This document shows, in pieces, positions 57,854-64,000 of a stretch of 64,000 bases of DNA. A model generated the notes under the pieces. The model was not told the origin of the DNA. It did not search any database and saw only the letters and a list, made by a program, of their open reading frames with translations. The translations under genes and the position numbers were made by a program. Every line of letters begins with the position of its first letter. Position 1 is the stretch's first letter. Source of the stretch: Hyphomicrobium sp. (GTDB taxonomy: Bacteria; Pseudomonadota; Alphaproteobacteria; Rhizobiales; Hyphomicrobiaceae); NCBI GenBank assembly GCA_019751875.1, contig JAIEMV010000003.1, forward strand, positions 186,001 to 250,000, in the 5' to 3' direction.

Positions 57854-59242
57854 ATGGGCTCATTCGCACATATCGTGGGCGGGGAGCGTTACGTTTTCGA
57901 CGACCTCAAGGATCTTCTTGCTAAGGCATCGCCGCTGCGATCGGGTGACCAGCTCGCCGGCATCGCGGCGGAGACGGATGCCCAGCGGGCGGCGGCGCAG
58001 ATCACCCTGGCTGACGTGCCGCTGACCGTATTTCTGGAAGAGCAGGTGGTGCCGTACGAGACCGACGAGGTGACGCGGCTCATTATCGATACGCACGACA
58101 CGGCGGCCTTCAAGGCCGTCGCTCACCTGACGGTCGGCGGCTTCCGGGACTGGCTTCTTTCGGATCACGCGACGACCGAGGCGCTGACCAAGCTCGCGCC
58201 GGGGCTGACGCCTGAAATGGTGGCGGCTGTCTCCAAGATCATGCGTGTGCAGGATCTCGTCATGGTGGCCAAGAAGTGCCGCGTGGTCACGAAGTTCCGC
58301 AACACCATCGGGCTGGAGGGGCGGATGGCGACCCGATTACAGCCCAACCATCCGACGGACGATGCCGCAGGGATCGCGGCGAGCATCGTGGATGGCCTTC
58401 TCTACGGCAACGGCGACGCGGTCATCGGGATCAATCCGGCGACCGACAGCATCGGTCAGGTGACGACACTCGTCGAAATGCTCGACGGCATTATCAGCCG
58501 TTACGAAATTCCGACGCAGTCGTGCATCCTCACGCATGTCACGACGACGATCGAGGCGATCAATCGGGGGGCACCGGTCGATCTGGTGTTCCAGTCGATC
58601 GCAGGCACGGAGGCAGCCAACAAGAGCTTTGGCATCGATCTCAAGATCCTGCAGGAAGGCTATGACGCAGGGCTTTCCTTGAAGCGGGGTACGGTTGGCG
58701 ACAACGTCATGTACTTCGAGACCGGACAGGGCAGCGCGCTGTCCGCCAACGCGCATCACGGGGCGGATCAGCAGACGATCGAGGCGCGGGCTTATGCGGT
58801 GGCGCGCAAATACAAGCCACTTCTGATCAATACCGTCGTGGGCTTCATCGGGCCGGAGTATCTCTACGATGGTCGGCAGATCGTCCGCGCCGGACTCGAG
58901 GATCATTTCTGCGGCAAGCTGCTCGGTCTGCCGATGGGATGTGACATCTGCTATACGAACCACGCGGAAGCCGACCAGAACGACATGGATATCCTTCTCA
59001 CCATGCTGGGAGTCGCGGGAATTAACTTCATCATGGGCATCCCAGGTTCCGATGACGTGATGCTGAATTACCAAACAACGTCATTCCACGATGCGCTTTA
59101 TGTCCGCCGCGTTTTGGGACTGAGACCTGCGCCGGAATTCGAGGCGTGGCTGAAGGCGCAGGAGATTTTCGCAGATGGCGATCATGTGTCCCTCTCTTCG
59201 GATGTGCCGCGTGCGTTCCGCCGCGCCATCGCTGCGGAGTAG
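57854..59242 (+). CDS. eutB: Ethanolamine ammonia-lyase large subunit
   Basis: 462 residues. With EutC and adenosylcobalamin, converts ethanolamine to acetaldehyde and ammonia. Characteristic blocks: RMATRLQPNHPTDDAAGIAA, LLYGNGDAVIGINPATDS, THVTTTIEAINRGAPVDLVF-QSIAGTEAANKSFGID, FETGQGSALSANAHHGADQQ, NTVVGFIGPEYLYDGRQIVR and LPMGCDICYTNHAEADQNDM. Start ATG 57854 behind GGAGG. No other eut or microcompartment gene is nearby; this is the simple two-gene form. No cobalamin riboswitch is recognisable in the 110-bp leader. Confidence 0.96.
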   Translation: MGSFAHIVGGERYVFDDLKDLLAKASPLRSGDQLAGIAAETDAQRAAAQITLADVPLTVFLEEQVVPYETDEVTRLIIDTHDTAAFKAVAHLTVGGFRDWLLSDHATTEALTKLAPGLTPEMVAAVSKIMRVQDLVMVAKKCRVVTKFRNTIGLEGRMATRLQPNHPTDDAAGIAASIVDGLLYGNGDAVIGINPATDSIGQVTTLVEMLDGIISRYEIPTQSCILTHVTTTIEAINRGAPVDLVFQSIAGTEAANKSFGIDLKILQEGYDAGLSLKRGTVGDNVMYFETGQGSALSANAHHGADQQTIEARAYAVARKYKPLLINTVVGFIGPEYLYDGRQIVRAGLEDHFCGKLLGLPMGCDICYTNHAEADQNDMDILLTMLGVAGINFIMGIPGSDDVMLNYQTTSFHDALYVRRVLGLRPAPEFEAWLKAQEIFADGDHVSLSSDVPRAFRRAIAAE

Positions 59243-59245
59243 ATC

Positions 59246-60055
59246 ATGTCCCAAGGCGACAAGACGATCACCATTTCCAATCCCTGGACGCATCTGCGCA
59301 AGCATACTCCTGCGCGCATTGCGCTGGGCCGGACAGGGGTGAGCGTTCCAACGGCCGAACATCTGGCGTTTCAACTCGCGCATGCGCGGGCGCGCAGTGC
59401 CGTGCACCATGCCATCGACTTGTCTAAACTCGCGCACGATCTGGGACGCTTGGGGCCTGTGATCGAAGTTGAAAGTGCAGCACCGGATCGGCCCACGTAC
59501 CTGCAGCGGCCGGACTTGGGGCGGCGTCTGTCATCTGCCTCGTCTGCAAAGCTGGCGTCCGATGTCAAAGGACCATTCGACGTTGCGTATGTTATTGCCG
59601 ACGGTTTGTCGGCGTTCGCAATCGAGAAAAACATCGTGCCGTTCCTGGAGGTGATGCTGCCGGTCTCGGACAACGCCGGTTGGACGCGTGCGCCATTGAT
59701 CGTCGCGGGGCAGGGTCGGGTAGCGCTGGGCGATGAAATTGGATCGATCATCGGCGCGCGAATGGTGGTGATGCTGATCGGAGAGCGGCCTGGGTTGTCG
59801 TCCCCAGACAGTCTCGGCATCTATCTGACCTACGATCCCAAGGTGGGCCTCACGGACGCGGATCGCAATTGTATTTCAAATGTTCGGACCGAGGGTTTGT
59901 CGTACGCGGAAGCTGCATACAAGCTGCACTATCTCGCGTCGGAGGCGCTGAAGCGGAAGCTATCCGGTGTCAATCTGAAGGACGATGCGGAGGTTCTACC
60001 GAAGCCGGATGGAGAGGCGGGTCGGAACTTCCTGCTCGATGGACAAAAAGGCTAG
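59246..60055 (+). CDS. eutC: Ethanolamine ammonia-lyase small subunit
   Basis: 269 residues: LRKHTPARIALGRTGVSVPT, HARARSAVHHAIDL, YLQRPDLGRRLSSASSAKL, VAYVIADGLSAFAIEKN, GARMVVMLIGERPGLSSPDS and LGIYLTYDPKVGLTDADRNC-ISNVRTEGLSYAEAAYKLHY. Three bases after eutB, so cotranscribed. The last 4 bp overlap the end of the convergent Lrp-type gene. Confidence 0.95.
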   Translation: MSQGDKTITISNPWTHLRKHTPARIALGRTGVSVPTAEHLAFQLAHARARSAVHHAIDLSKLAHDLGRLGPVIEVESAAPDRPTYLQRPDLGRRLSSASSAKLASDVKGPFDVAYVIADGLSAFAIEKNIVPFLEVMLPVSDNAGWTRAPLIVAGQGRVALGDEIGSIIGARMVVMLIGERPGLSSPDSLGIYLTYDPKVGLTDADRNCISNVRTEGLSYAEAAYKLHYLASEALKRKLSGVNLKDDAEVLPKPDGEAGRNFLLDGQKG

Positions 60056-60531
60056 CCCCGCGGGCGGGTCAGCAGCGTTTCGGGGAGGGGTCGCGACTTG
60101 ACTTCGCGTAGTGCAAAACTCGAGCGTAGGCGTGTGACGCCGGGAAGGCGTGCGAGTTCGTGACGGTGAATGCGCTCGTAGTCGGCCAGATCGCGGGCGA
60201 GCACGGTGAGCACGTAATCATCTTCTCCTGACATCAGGTGGCAGGAGACGACGGACGGTGCAGCAGAGACGGCTTTTTCAAAAGCTGCCAGCAAATCCTC
60301 GCTTTGGCTTTTCAGGCTGATTTGGACAAACACCGTCATATCGAGCCCGAGTGCCGTGCGACTGACCCGGGCTTGGTAGCCCTCGATGATCCCTTTCTCT
60401 TCCAAGGCTTTGATGCGCCGGGCGATTGCTGTGGCGGACAAAGGCACGCGCTCTGTCAGTTCCACTTGGGAAAGTCGTCCGTTCTCTGAGAGGGCGCTCA
60501 GAATGGCTATATCAAGCGCGTCGAGGTCCAT
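60052..60531 (-). CDS. Lrp/AsnC family regulator, probable AldR type
   Basis: 159 residues. N-terminal helix-turn-helix (LDIAILSALSENGRLSQVEL, VPLSATAIARRIKALEEKGI-IEGYQA) and C-terminal RAM ligand domain (VFVQISLKSQSEDLLAAFEK, VVSCHLMSGEDDYVLTVLAR, RLPGVTRLRSSFALREVK). Divergent from the alanine dehydrogenase gene, the arrangement of AldR, the Lrp-type activator of ald. A perfect palindrome lies between the two starts. The ATG at 60529-60531 has only a weak ribosome site. Confidence 0.9.
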   Translation of the reverse strand: MDLDALDIAILSALSENGRLSQVELTERVPLSATAIARRIKALEEKGIIEGYQARVSRTALGLDMTVFVQISLKSQSEDLLAAFEKAVSAAPSVVSCHLMSGEDDYVLTVLARDLADYERIHRHELARLPGVTRLRSSFALREVKSRPLPETLLTRPRG

Positions 60532-60624
60532 ATGCGCAATTTTTCTGCCTGTTTCATCGATTGCACGCGGATAATCTGCGGTTGATGTGTGAAAGGCCAG
60601 CGAAAAAGCCGACCTTCGGCGCAA

Positions 60625-60640
60625 AAATGTGATCACATTT
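60625..60640. promoter_or_regulatory. Perfect 16-bp palindrome AAATGTGATCACATTT
   Basis: In the 141-bp gap between the divergent Lrp-type and ald genes, 33 bp before the ald ATG. Perfect two-fold symmetry around the centre, AT-rich flanks. Best guess is the operator of the adjacent Lrp/AldR-like protein, or of a Crp-like or other dimeric factor; its TGTGA and TCACA halves abut, unlike the N6-spaced Crp site. Confidence 0.6.
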
Positions 60641-60672
60641 AACGCATCGGATTTGCTTTCCAGGAGGACATC

Positions 60673-61797
60673 ATGCGGATCGGGGTTCCCACAGAGATCA
60701 AGGTCAACGAGTACCGGGTTGGCCTCGTGCCCGGCTCCGTGCGCGAACTGACCGCAAAGGGCCACGACGTTTTCGTCCAGTCCGGTGCGGGCGCCGGTAT
60801 CTTCGCCGATGATAGCGCCTACGAATATGCCGGGGCTAAAATTCTTCCCGACGCCGACGCTGTGTTTGCCCAGAGCGAAATGATCGTGAAGGTGAAGGAG
60901 CCGCAGAAGGTCGAGTGGGAGCGTCTCCGCCCTGATCATATTCTCTTCACCTACCTCCACCTTGCCCCGGATGCGGAGCAGGCCAAAGGACTGCTGGCCT
61001 CGGGCGCAACGGCGATTGCGTATGAAACCGTCACGGACGCCAACGGCGGTCTGCCGTTGCTGGCGCCGATGAGTGAAGTGGCAGGCCGGTTGTCGATCGA
61101 GGCGGCGGCGATTGCGCTGCGCCGCCCGACGGGCGGCCGCGGTGTACTCATGGGTGGCGTTCCCGGTGTGAAGCCGGCGAAGGTCGTGGTGCTCGGCGGC
61201 GGCGTCGTCGGCACGCATGCGGCCCGCATGGCTGCGGGGCTTGGCGCGGATGTCACCATTCTCGATCGGTCACTGCCGCGTCTGCGGCAACTCGATGACA
61301 TGTTCCAAGGGCGGGTGCGGACGCTCGCGTCCACGATGTCGACGGTCGAGAGTGAAGTGCTGGCCGCCGATGTCGTCGTCGGCGCGGTCCTGGTCGCAGG
61401 TGCAAGCGCACCCAAGCTCGTGACTCGTGACATGCTGCGCGCAATGAAAACCGGGGCAGTTCTTGTGGACGTGTCGATCGACCAGGGCGGCTGCTTCGAA
61501 ACCTCGAAGCCGACGACACATGCCAATCCGACCTTCGAGGTCGATGGCATCATCCACTATTGCGTCGCCAACATGCCGGGTGCGGTACCGAATACCTCGG
61601 CGCAGGCGTTGAACAACGCCACGTTGCCCTTCGTGATGAAACTCGCAGACAAGGGGCTTGCCGCGTTCGATCGCGACCCGCACTTGGCGGCCGGGCTCAA
61701 TGTGAAGGACGGGCGAGTTATGCACCAGGCGGTGGCCGCGTCGCTCGGCTTCGATCGGCTGGGCGGGGGAAAGCCGGTGGCGCTCGCGGCTGAGTGA
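60673..61797 (+). CDS. ald: Alanine dehydrogenase
   Basis: Interconverts alanine and pyruvate plus ammonia with NAD. 374 residues. Substrate residues R15 (NEYRVGL), K75 (MIVKVKEP) and H96 (TYLHLA) match the characterised Mycobacterium enzyme; the Rossmann motif is VVLGGGVVGTHAARMA near 170, followed by the acidic LDRSLPRL. The VDVSIDQGGCFETSKPTTHA block carries the catalytic aspartate. Strong ribosome site CAGGAGG. Probably controlled by the divergent Lrp-type regulator. Confidence 0.96.
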   Translation: MRIGVPTEIKVNEYRVGLVPGSVRELTAKGHDVFVQSGAGAGIFADDSAYEYAGAKILPDADAVFAQSEMIVKVKEPQKVEWERLRPDHILFTYLHLAPDAEQAKGLLASGATAIAYETVTDANGGLPLLAPMSEVAGRLSIEAAAIALRRPTGGRGVLMGGVPGVKPAKVVVLGGGVVGTHAARMAAGLGADVTILDRSLPRLRQLDDMFQGRVRTLASTMSTVESEVLAADVVVGAVLVAGASAPKLVTRDMLRAMKTGAVLVDVSIDQGGCFETSKPTTHANPTFEVDGIIHYCVANMPGAVPNTSAQALNNATLPFVMKLADKGLAAFDRDPHLAAGLNVKDGRVMHQAVAASLGFDRLGGGKPVALAAE

Positions 61798-61885
61798 TTG
61801 TGCGAGCGCTTTCGACTGGAGACTTGGACGGGGTGGTGCTGTGAATGCGCCGCCCCGTGTTGCTTTTCAACCGGGTTGAAGTATT

Positions 61886-61927
61886 GCGCCCGGCGACTCT
61901 CCTCCGGGGAGCCGGCCGCCGGGCGCG
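61886..61927. repeat. Palindromic GC-rich element like that in the GTA cluster
   Basis: GCGCCCGGCG and CGCCGGGCGC outer arms with an inner CTCC/GGAG pair. Closely related in arm sequence and layout to the unit at 21414-21455. Lies in the 180-bp gap after ald and before the convergent thioesterase gene. May serve as bidirectional terminator or be a dispersed REP-like element. Confidence 0.6.
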
Positions 61928-61979
61928 AGGGTGTCTCTGGTCTGTATGGTTCGTGGATGGAGGTACCGCCACACCATGT

Positions 61980-62387
61980 TCAGCTGGCGGATTCGACGAG
62001 GCGCTTGCGGAACTCGTCGACGGCGACGGTGGCCCGCACGTGTTCGCCCGATCCGATCGGGCGAATTCCATCCTCTGCCTTGACGCGGAAAAAGAGGCGA
62101 CGACCCGTGATCTCAACGAGTTCTGCGGTGGCGGTGACGGTGCGCCCGATCGGCGTGGGTGCAACATGATCAACGGCAATGCGGATTCCGAGACTCGTAT
62201 ATCCCGCGTCGAGGAGATGCTCGGTGCAATCGACGGCTGCGGATTCCATCAGCGCAATCATCACGGGCGTGGCCAGGACGGCTTCGCAGCCGCTGCCCAC
62301 GTGCTCCGCCGTGTGCTCGTATTCGACCGTGATTTCGGCCGTGCCGATCAGGCCTACGCGCAGCGCGTTCGTATCGGTCATGCCCAT
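61980..62387 (-). CDS. Hotdog-fold thioesterase, FlK-like
   Basis: 135 residues. The residues T40, E48 and H74 (ATPVMIALMESAA and RIAVDHVAPTPIG) line up in order and spacing with T42, E50 and H76 of fluoroacetyl-CoA thioesterase FlK from Streptomyces. Such proteins hydrolyse small acyl-CoAs, but the natural substrate here is unknown, and FlK-like proteins are widespread without fluoroacetate. Start ATG 62387, or 62381. Confidence 0.85.
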   Translation of the reverse strand: MGMTDTNALRVGLIGTAEITVEYEHTAEHVGSGCEAVLATPVMIALMESAAVDCTEHLLDAGYTSLGIRIAVDHVAPTPIGRTVTATAELVEITGRRLFFRVKAEDGIRPIGSGEHVRATVAVDEFRKRLVESAS

Positions 62388-62446
62388 CGCTTTCGCCGCT
62401 TCCCTCGCCTTAGAGTGCCCTTAATCGAGATTCCGGGGAGGACGTG

Positions 62447-62953
62447 CTACTCGTCTTCGGGCCGGAACAGGTCGCCAGCGCAATTGAGATAGGCTTGACG
62501 GACGCGATGCGGCATCGGGCGCGGGAGATCGTATGAGATTGTGTGGCCATCGACGGTTGCGATTTCGAAGCGACCGCCCATCACCATCAGCTCCTGGGCG
62601 AAGCTTGGTCCAGTAAAGCCTTGGAGTACGGCTCGCGTTTCCACGATGCCGTCACCGATCGGCGTCGAGGCCGGAAACAGACTGGCGCTGTCGTGCGAAG
62701 CGGTCGTGAACCGTACGGACGTGACGGCGGACGAGCCCGAGACCGGGCGGGCGCGAATTGCAAAAGAGGTGTCGGTGCCTTGGCGGAAGGCAATGACTTC
62801 CCCGATCACCCTTGCGGATGACGACATCATTCCGCATCCGGCGATCTTGCCATTTTCGAGAAGCGTCAGCGGTTCGACTTTCGCACCGCCGTCGGCCACT
62901 GCATTTCCCGCTACGCCCGCAGCGGCGACAAGTGCAAAAAGCACCCGCACCAT
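62447..62953 (-). CDS. Exported hypothetical protein
   Basis: 168 residues: signal peptide (FALVAAAGVAGNAVADG), then a beta-rich domain (EPLTLLENGKIAGCGMMSSS, SFAIRARPVSGSSAVTSVRF, FAQELMVMGGRFEIATVDGH) with two cysteines that may form a disulfide (C40 region and LNCAGDLF). Not recognised. Its ATG directly abuts the stop of the upstream four-cysteine protein gene, so the two are one operon. Confidence 0.6.
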   Translation of the reverse strand: MVRVLFALVAAAGVAGNAVADGGAKVEPLTLLENGKIAGCGMMSSSARVIGEVIAFRQGTDTSFAIRARPVSGSSAVTSVRFTTASHDSASLFPASTPIGDGIVETRAVLQGFTGPSFAQELMVMGGRFEIATVDGHTISYDLPRPMPHRVRQAYLNCAGDLFRPEDE

Positions 62954-63376
62954 CTACTGTGCCTTCGACATTTCAATCAGGCCAGGCGCAACGCTGCCTG
63001 CCGGGCCGATTTCTTTGTAGCCTTCTTTGCAGCTCATCTGGTGCGCCAGCCGGCAAGGATTGGGATCGGCCGTGTGGGCGCAGGCGAGTGTCTTCTTCCA
63101 TGACTTGAGCACGGTGTCGGCCTGCACCTTGAACTTCTCCAGGTCTTCGCCGGTGAACGTGGTGGATAGGGCCTCCGCCTTGGCCGTCGGTTTCATGTCG
63201 AGGCACACAGACGCCATCCCGGCGGCCTGACCGTAGCGGATGCCGGCATCGCGGGGATTGGTGAGATCGCCGAATTTGGCTGGCTGCCCAATGGGCGTGT
63301 CGCCTGCATGCGCTGCGGGAAGGCTGAGGGCAAAGATCGCGGTGGCGAGAGAAACGACGAGACGGTGTTCGGGCAT
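62954..63376 (-). CDS. Exported four-cysteine protein (paralogue A)
   Basis: 140 residues: signal peptide cleaved after AAHA near residue 24, then a helical domain with cysteines at 58, 99, 108 and 116 and the ending CKEGYKEIGPAGSVAPGLIE. A related protein is encoded 77 bp upstream: same C1-C2 distance (41) and C3-C4 distance (8), and the same W/YxEIGPxGSxxPGLxE tail. Likely a disulfide-stabilised periplasmic fold. Not recognised as a named family. Start ATG 63376 behind GGAG. Confidence 0.65.
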   Translation of the reverse strand: MPEHRLVVSLATAIFALSLPAAHAGDTPIGQPAKFGDLTNPRDAGIRYGQAAGMASVCLDMKPTAKAEALSTTFTGEDLEKFKVQADTVLKSWKKTLACAHTADPNPCRLAHQMSCKEGYKEIGPAGSVAPGLIEMSKAQ

Positions 63377-63453
63377 CGGGATACTCCAGGATGATTTCCC
63401 GACACTACGTCTCGGGTCGCGGTTCGGCTCATCGGAAATGATGCTGCAATGCA

Positions 63454-63849
63454 TCAATCGTCGGAGGGGGCGAATTCCAGTAGCCCGGGGAGGGCTGACC
63501 CGTCAGGACCGATCTCCCGCCAAGTCATTGTGCAACTGAGGATCTTGGCTTTGCGGCAGCCATTCATTTCGCGGGGAGATTGAGCCGGGTCAACGTCATG
63601 GCAGGAAAATGCCTTCTGCCAAGCTTCGACAATGCGATTGCTGGCTGCCTGGAATGCCTCGCGATCATCGGGGGCAATGGCGGCGGCGAGTTCGGCCACT
63701 TTGATGGTGGTCTTTGCGCCCGGGCAGGTCGCCATTGCGGCAATCGCCTGGCCATGACGGGCACCCTGCTCTTCGATAGGGTCAGCGCTGTCGGCTGCGA
63801 CAGGGGTGGTAATTGCAAACAATAAAATGATGGAGAGAGACGATTTCAT
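63454..63849 (-). CDS. Exported four-cysteine protein (paralogue B)
   Basis: 131 residues: signal peptide (SLSIILLFAITTPVAAD), then the same layout as the downstream paralogue with cysteines at 42, 83, 98 and 106 and the ending WREIGPDGSALPGLLEF. Shared positions between the two are concentrated around the cysteines and the tail; the C2-C3 loop is six residues longer here. Function unknown. Confidence 0.65.
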   Translation of the reverse strand: MKSSLSIILLFAITTPVAADSADPIEEQGARHGQAIAAMATCPGAKTTIKVAELAAAIAPDDREAFQAASNRIVEAWQKAFSCHDVDPAQSPREMNGCRKAKILSCTMTWREIGPDGSALPGLLEFAPSDD

Positions 63850-63910
63850 TACGGGTGCTTAGCACCCAGTGCGGTCGAAGCAAAGACTTCGGGCCACGCT
63901 CAGGTGGATG

Positions 63911-64000
63911 TCAGGCATCCGCCAGGGCTTCCAGCGCATCGCGGTCGAGAATGATTACAGTGTCGTTGCGCACGCCGATGCTCTTGCGCGCAGTAAGGTT
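63911..64000 (-). CDS. C-terminus of a possible Crp/Fnr-type regulator (5' end beyond the window)
   Basis: Only the last 29 codons are visible: LTARKSIGVRNDTVIILDRD-ALEALADA, then a stop. The pattern of a short recognition-wing followed by ILDRDALEALAD resembles the C-terminal tail of Crp/Fnr family regulators. The fragment is too short for a firm call. Confidence 0.4.
   Translation of the reverse strand, partial: NLTARKSIGVRNDTVIILDRDALEALADA

Overview
The window is GC-rich, densely coded chromosomal DNA from an alphaproteobacterium, most likely of the order Hyphomicrobiales (rhizobia and Hyphomicrobium relatives). Supporting markers are a MucR/Ros regulator, a FeuP/FeuQ two-component pair next to a ccmI-ccmE-ccmF-ccmH (cycHJKL) operon followed by degP, DUF1491, DUF5330 and DUF6456 proteins, a YcgN protein, and a complete gene transfer agent (GTA) cluster of the Rhodobacter capsulatus type. 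No rRNA, tRNA, insertion sequence, integrase or CRISPR array was seen.

Layout. 1-8.9 kb: NAD kinase (cut by the left edge), CutA, a cell-envelope protein, a long gene-poor stretch, a membrane protein with a phage-primase-like C-terminus, a TadG-like von Willebrand protein, oligopeptidase B and MucR. 8.9-19.4 kb: a small lower-GC zinc-ribbon/membrane pair, a DnaA-like HTH gene and a DUF6456 gene that together look like the split GTA activator (GafY/GafZ type), SufE, small Hyphomicrobiales-type conserved proteins, a translationally coupled PBP1A-DUF1214-DUF1254 operon, and YcgN. 19.5-35.5 kb: the GTA structural cluster in canonical order (small and large terminase, portal, protease, capsid, connectors, tail tube, tail chaperones, short tape measure, distal tail, hub, peptidase, megatron), ending in an endolysin fused to a holin-like membrane domain. 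35.5-45.9 kb: a small PepSY-like secreted protein plus FeuP/FeuQ, a surface lipoprotein, cytochrome c maturation genes, a trypsin-like protease and DegP. 46-54.9 kb: a second two-component system, GlnE, an ECF-sigma/anti-sigma/metal-sensor operon with a six-EF-hand protein, and a histidine-kinase-like protein with a degenerate ATPase region. 55-64 kb: PepN, ethanolamine ammonia-lyase EutBC, an Lrp-type regulator divergent from alanine dehydrogenase, an FlK-like thioesterase, three small exported proteins (two of them tandem four-cysteine paralogues) and the end of a possible Crp/Fnr regulator.

How it fits together. The GTA block has intact frames, host-like composition, tightly overlapping genes and no phage replication or integration functions, so it is best read as a domesticated particle factory, not a prophage. 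The candidate activators lie about 8 kb upstream. Inverted-repeat blocks sit between large terminase and portal and between capsid and the next gene, where they could set transcript levels. The remaining genes are mainly envelope maintenance, periplasmic stress sensing, cytochrome biogenesis and nitrogen control. The most unusual items are the lysin-holin fusion with a preserved internal ribosome site, the membrane-anchored primase-type winged helix, the small extra gene inside the GTA, the tandem four-cysteine proteins and several perfect palindromes in promoter regions.
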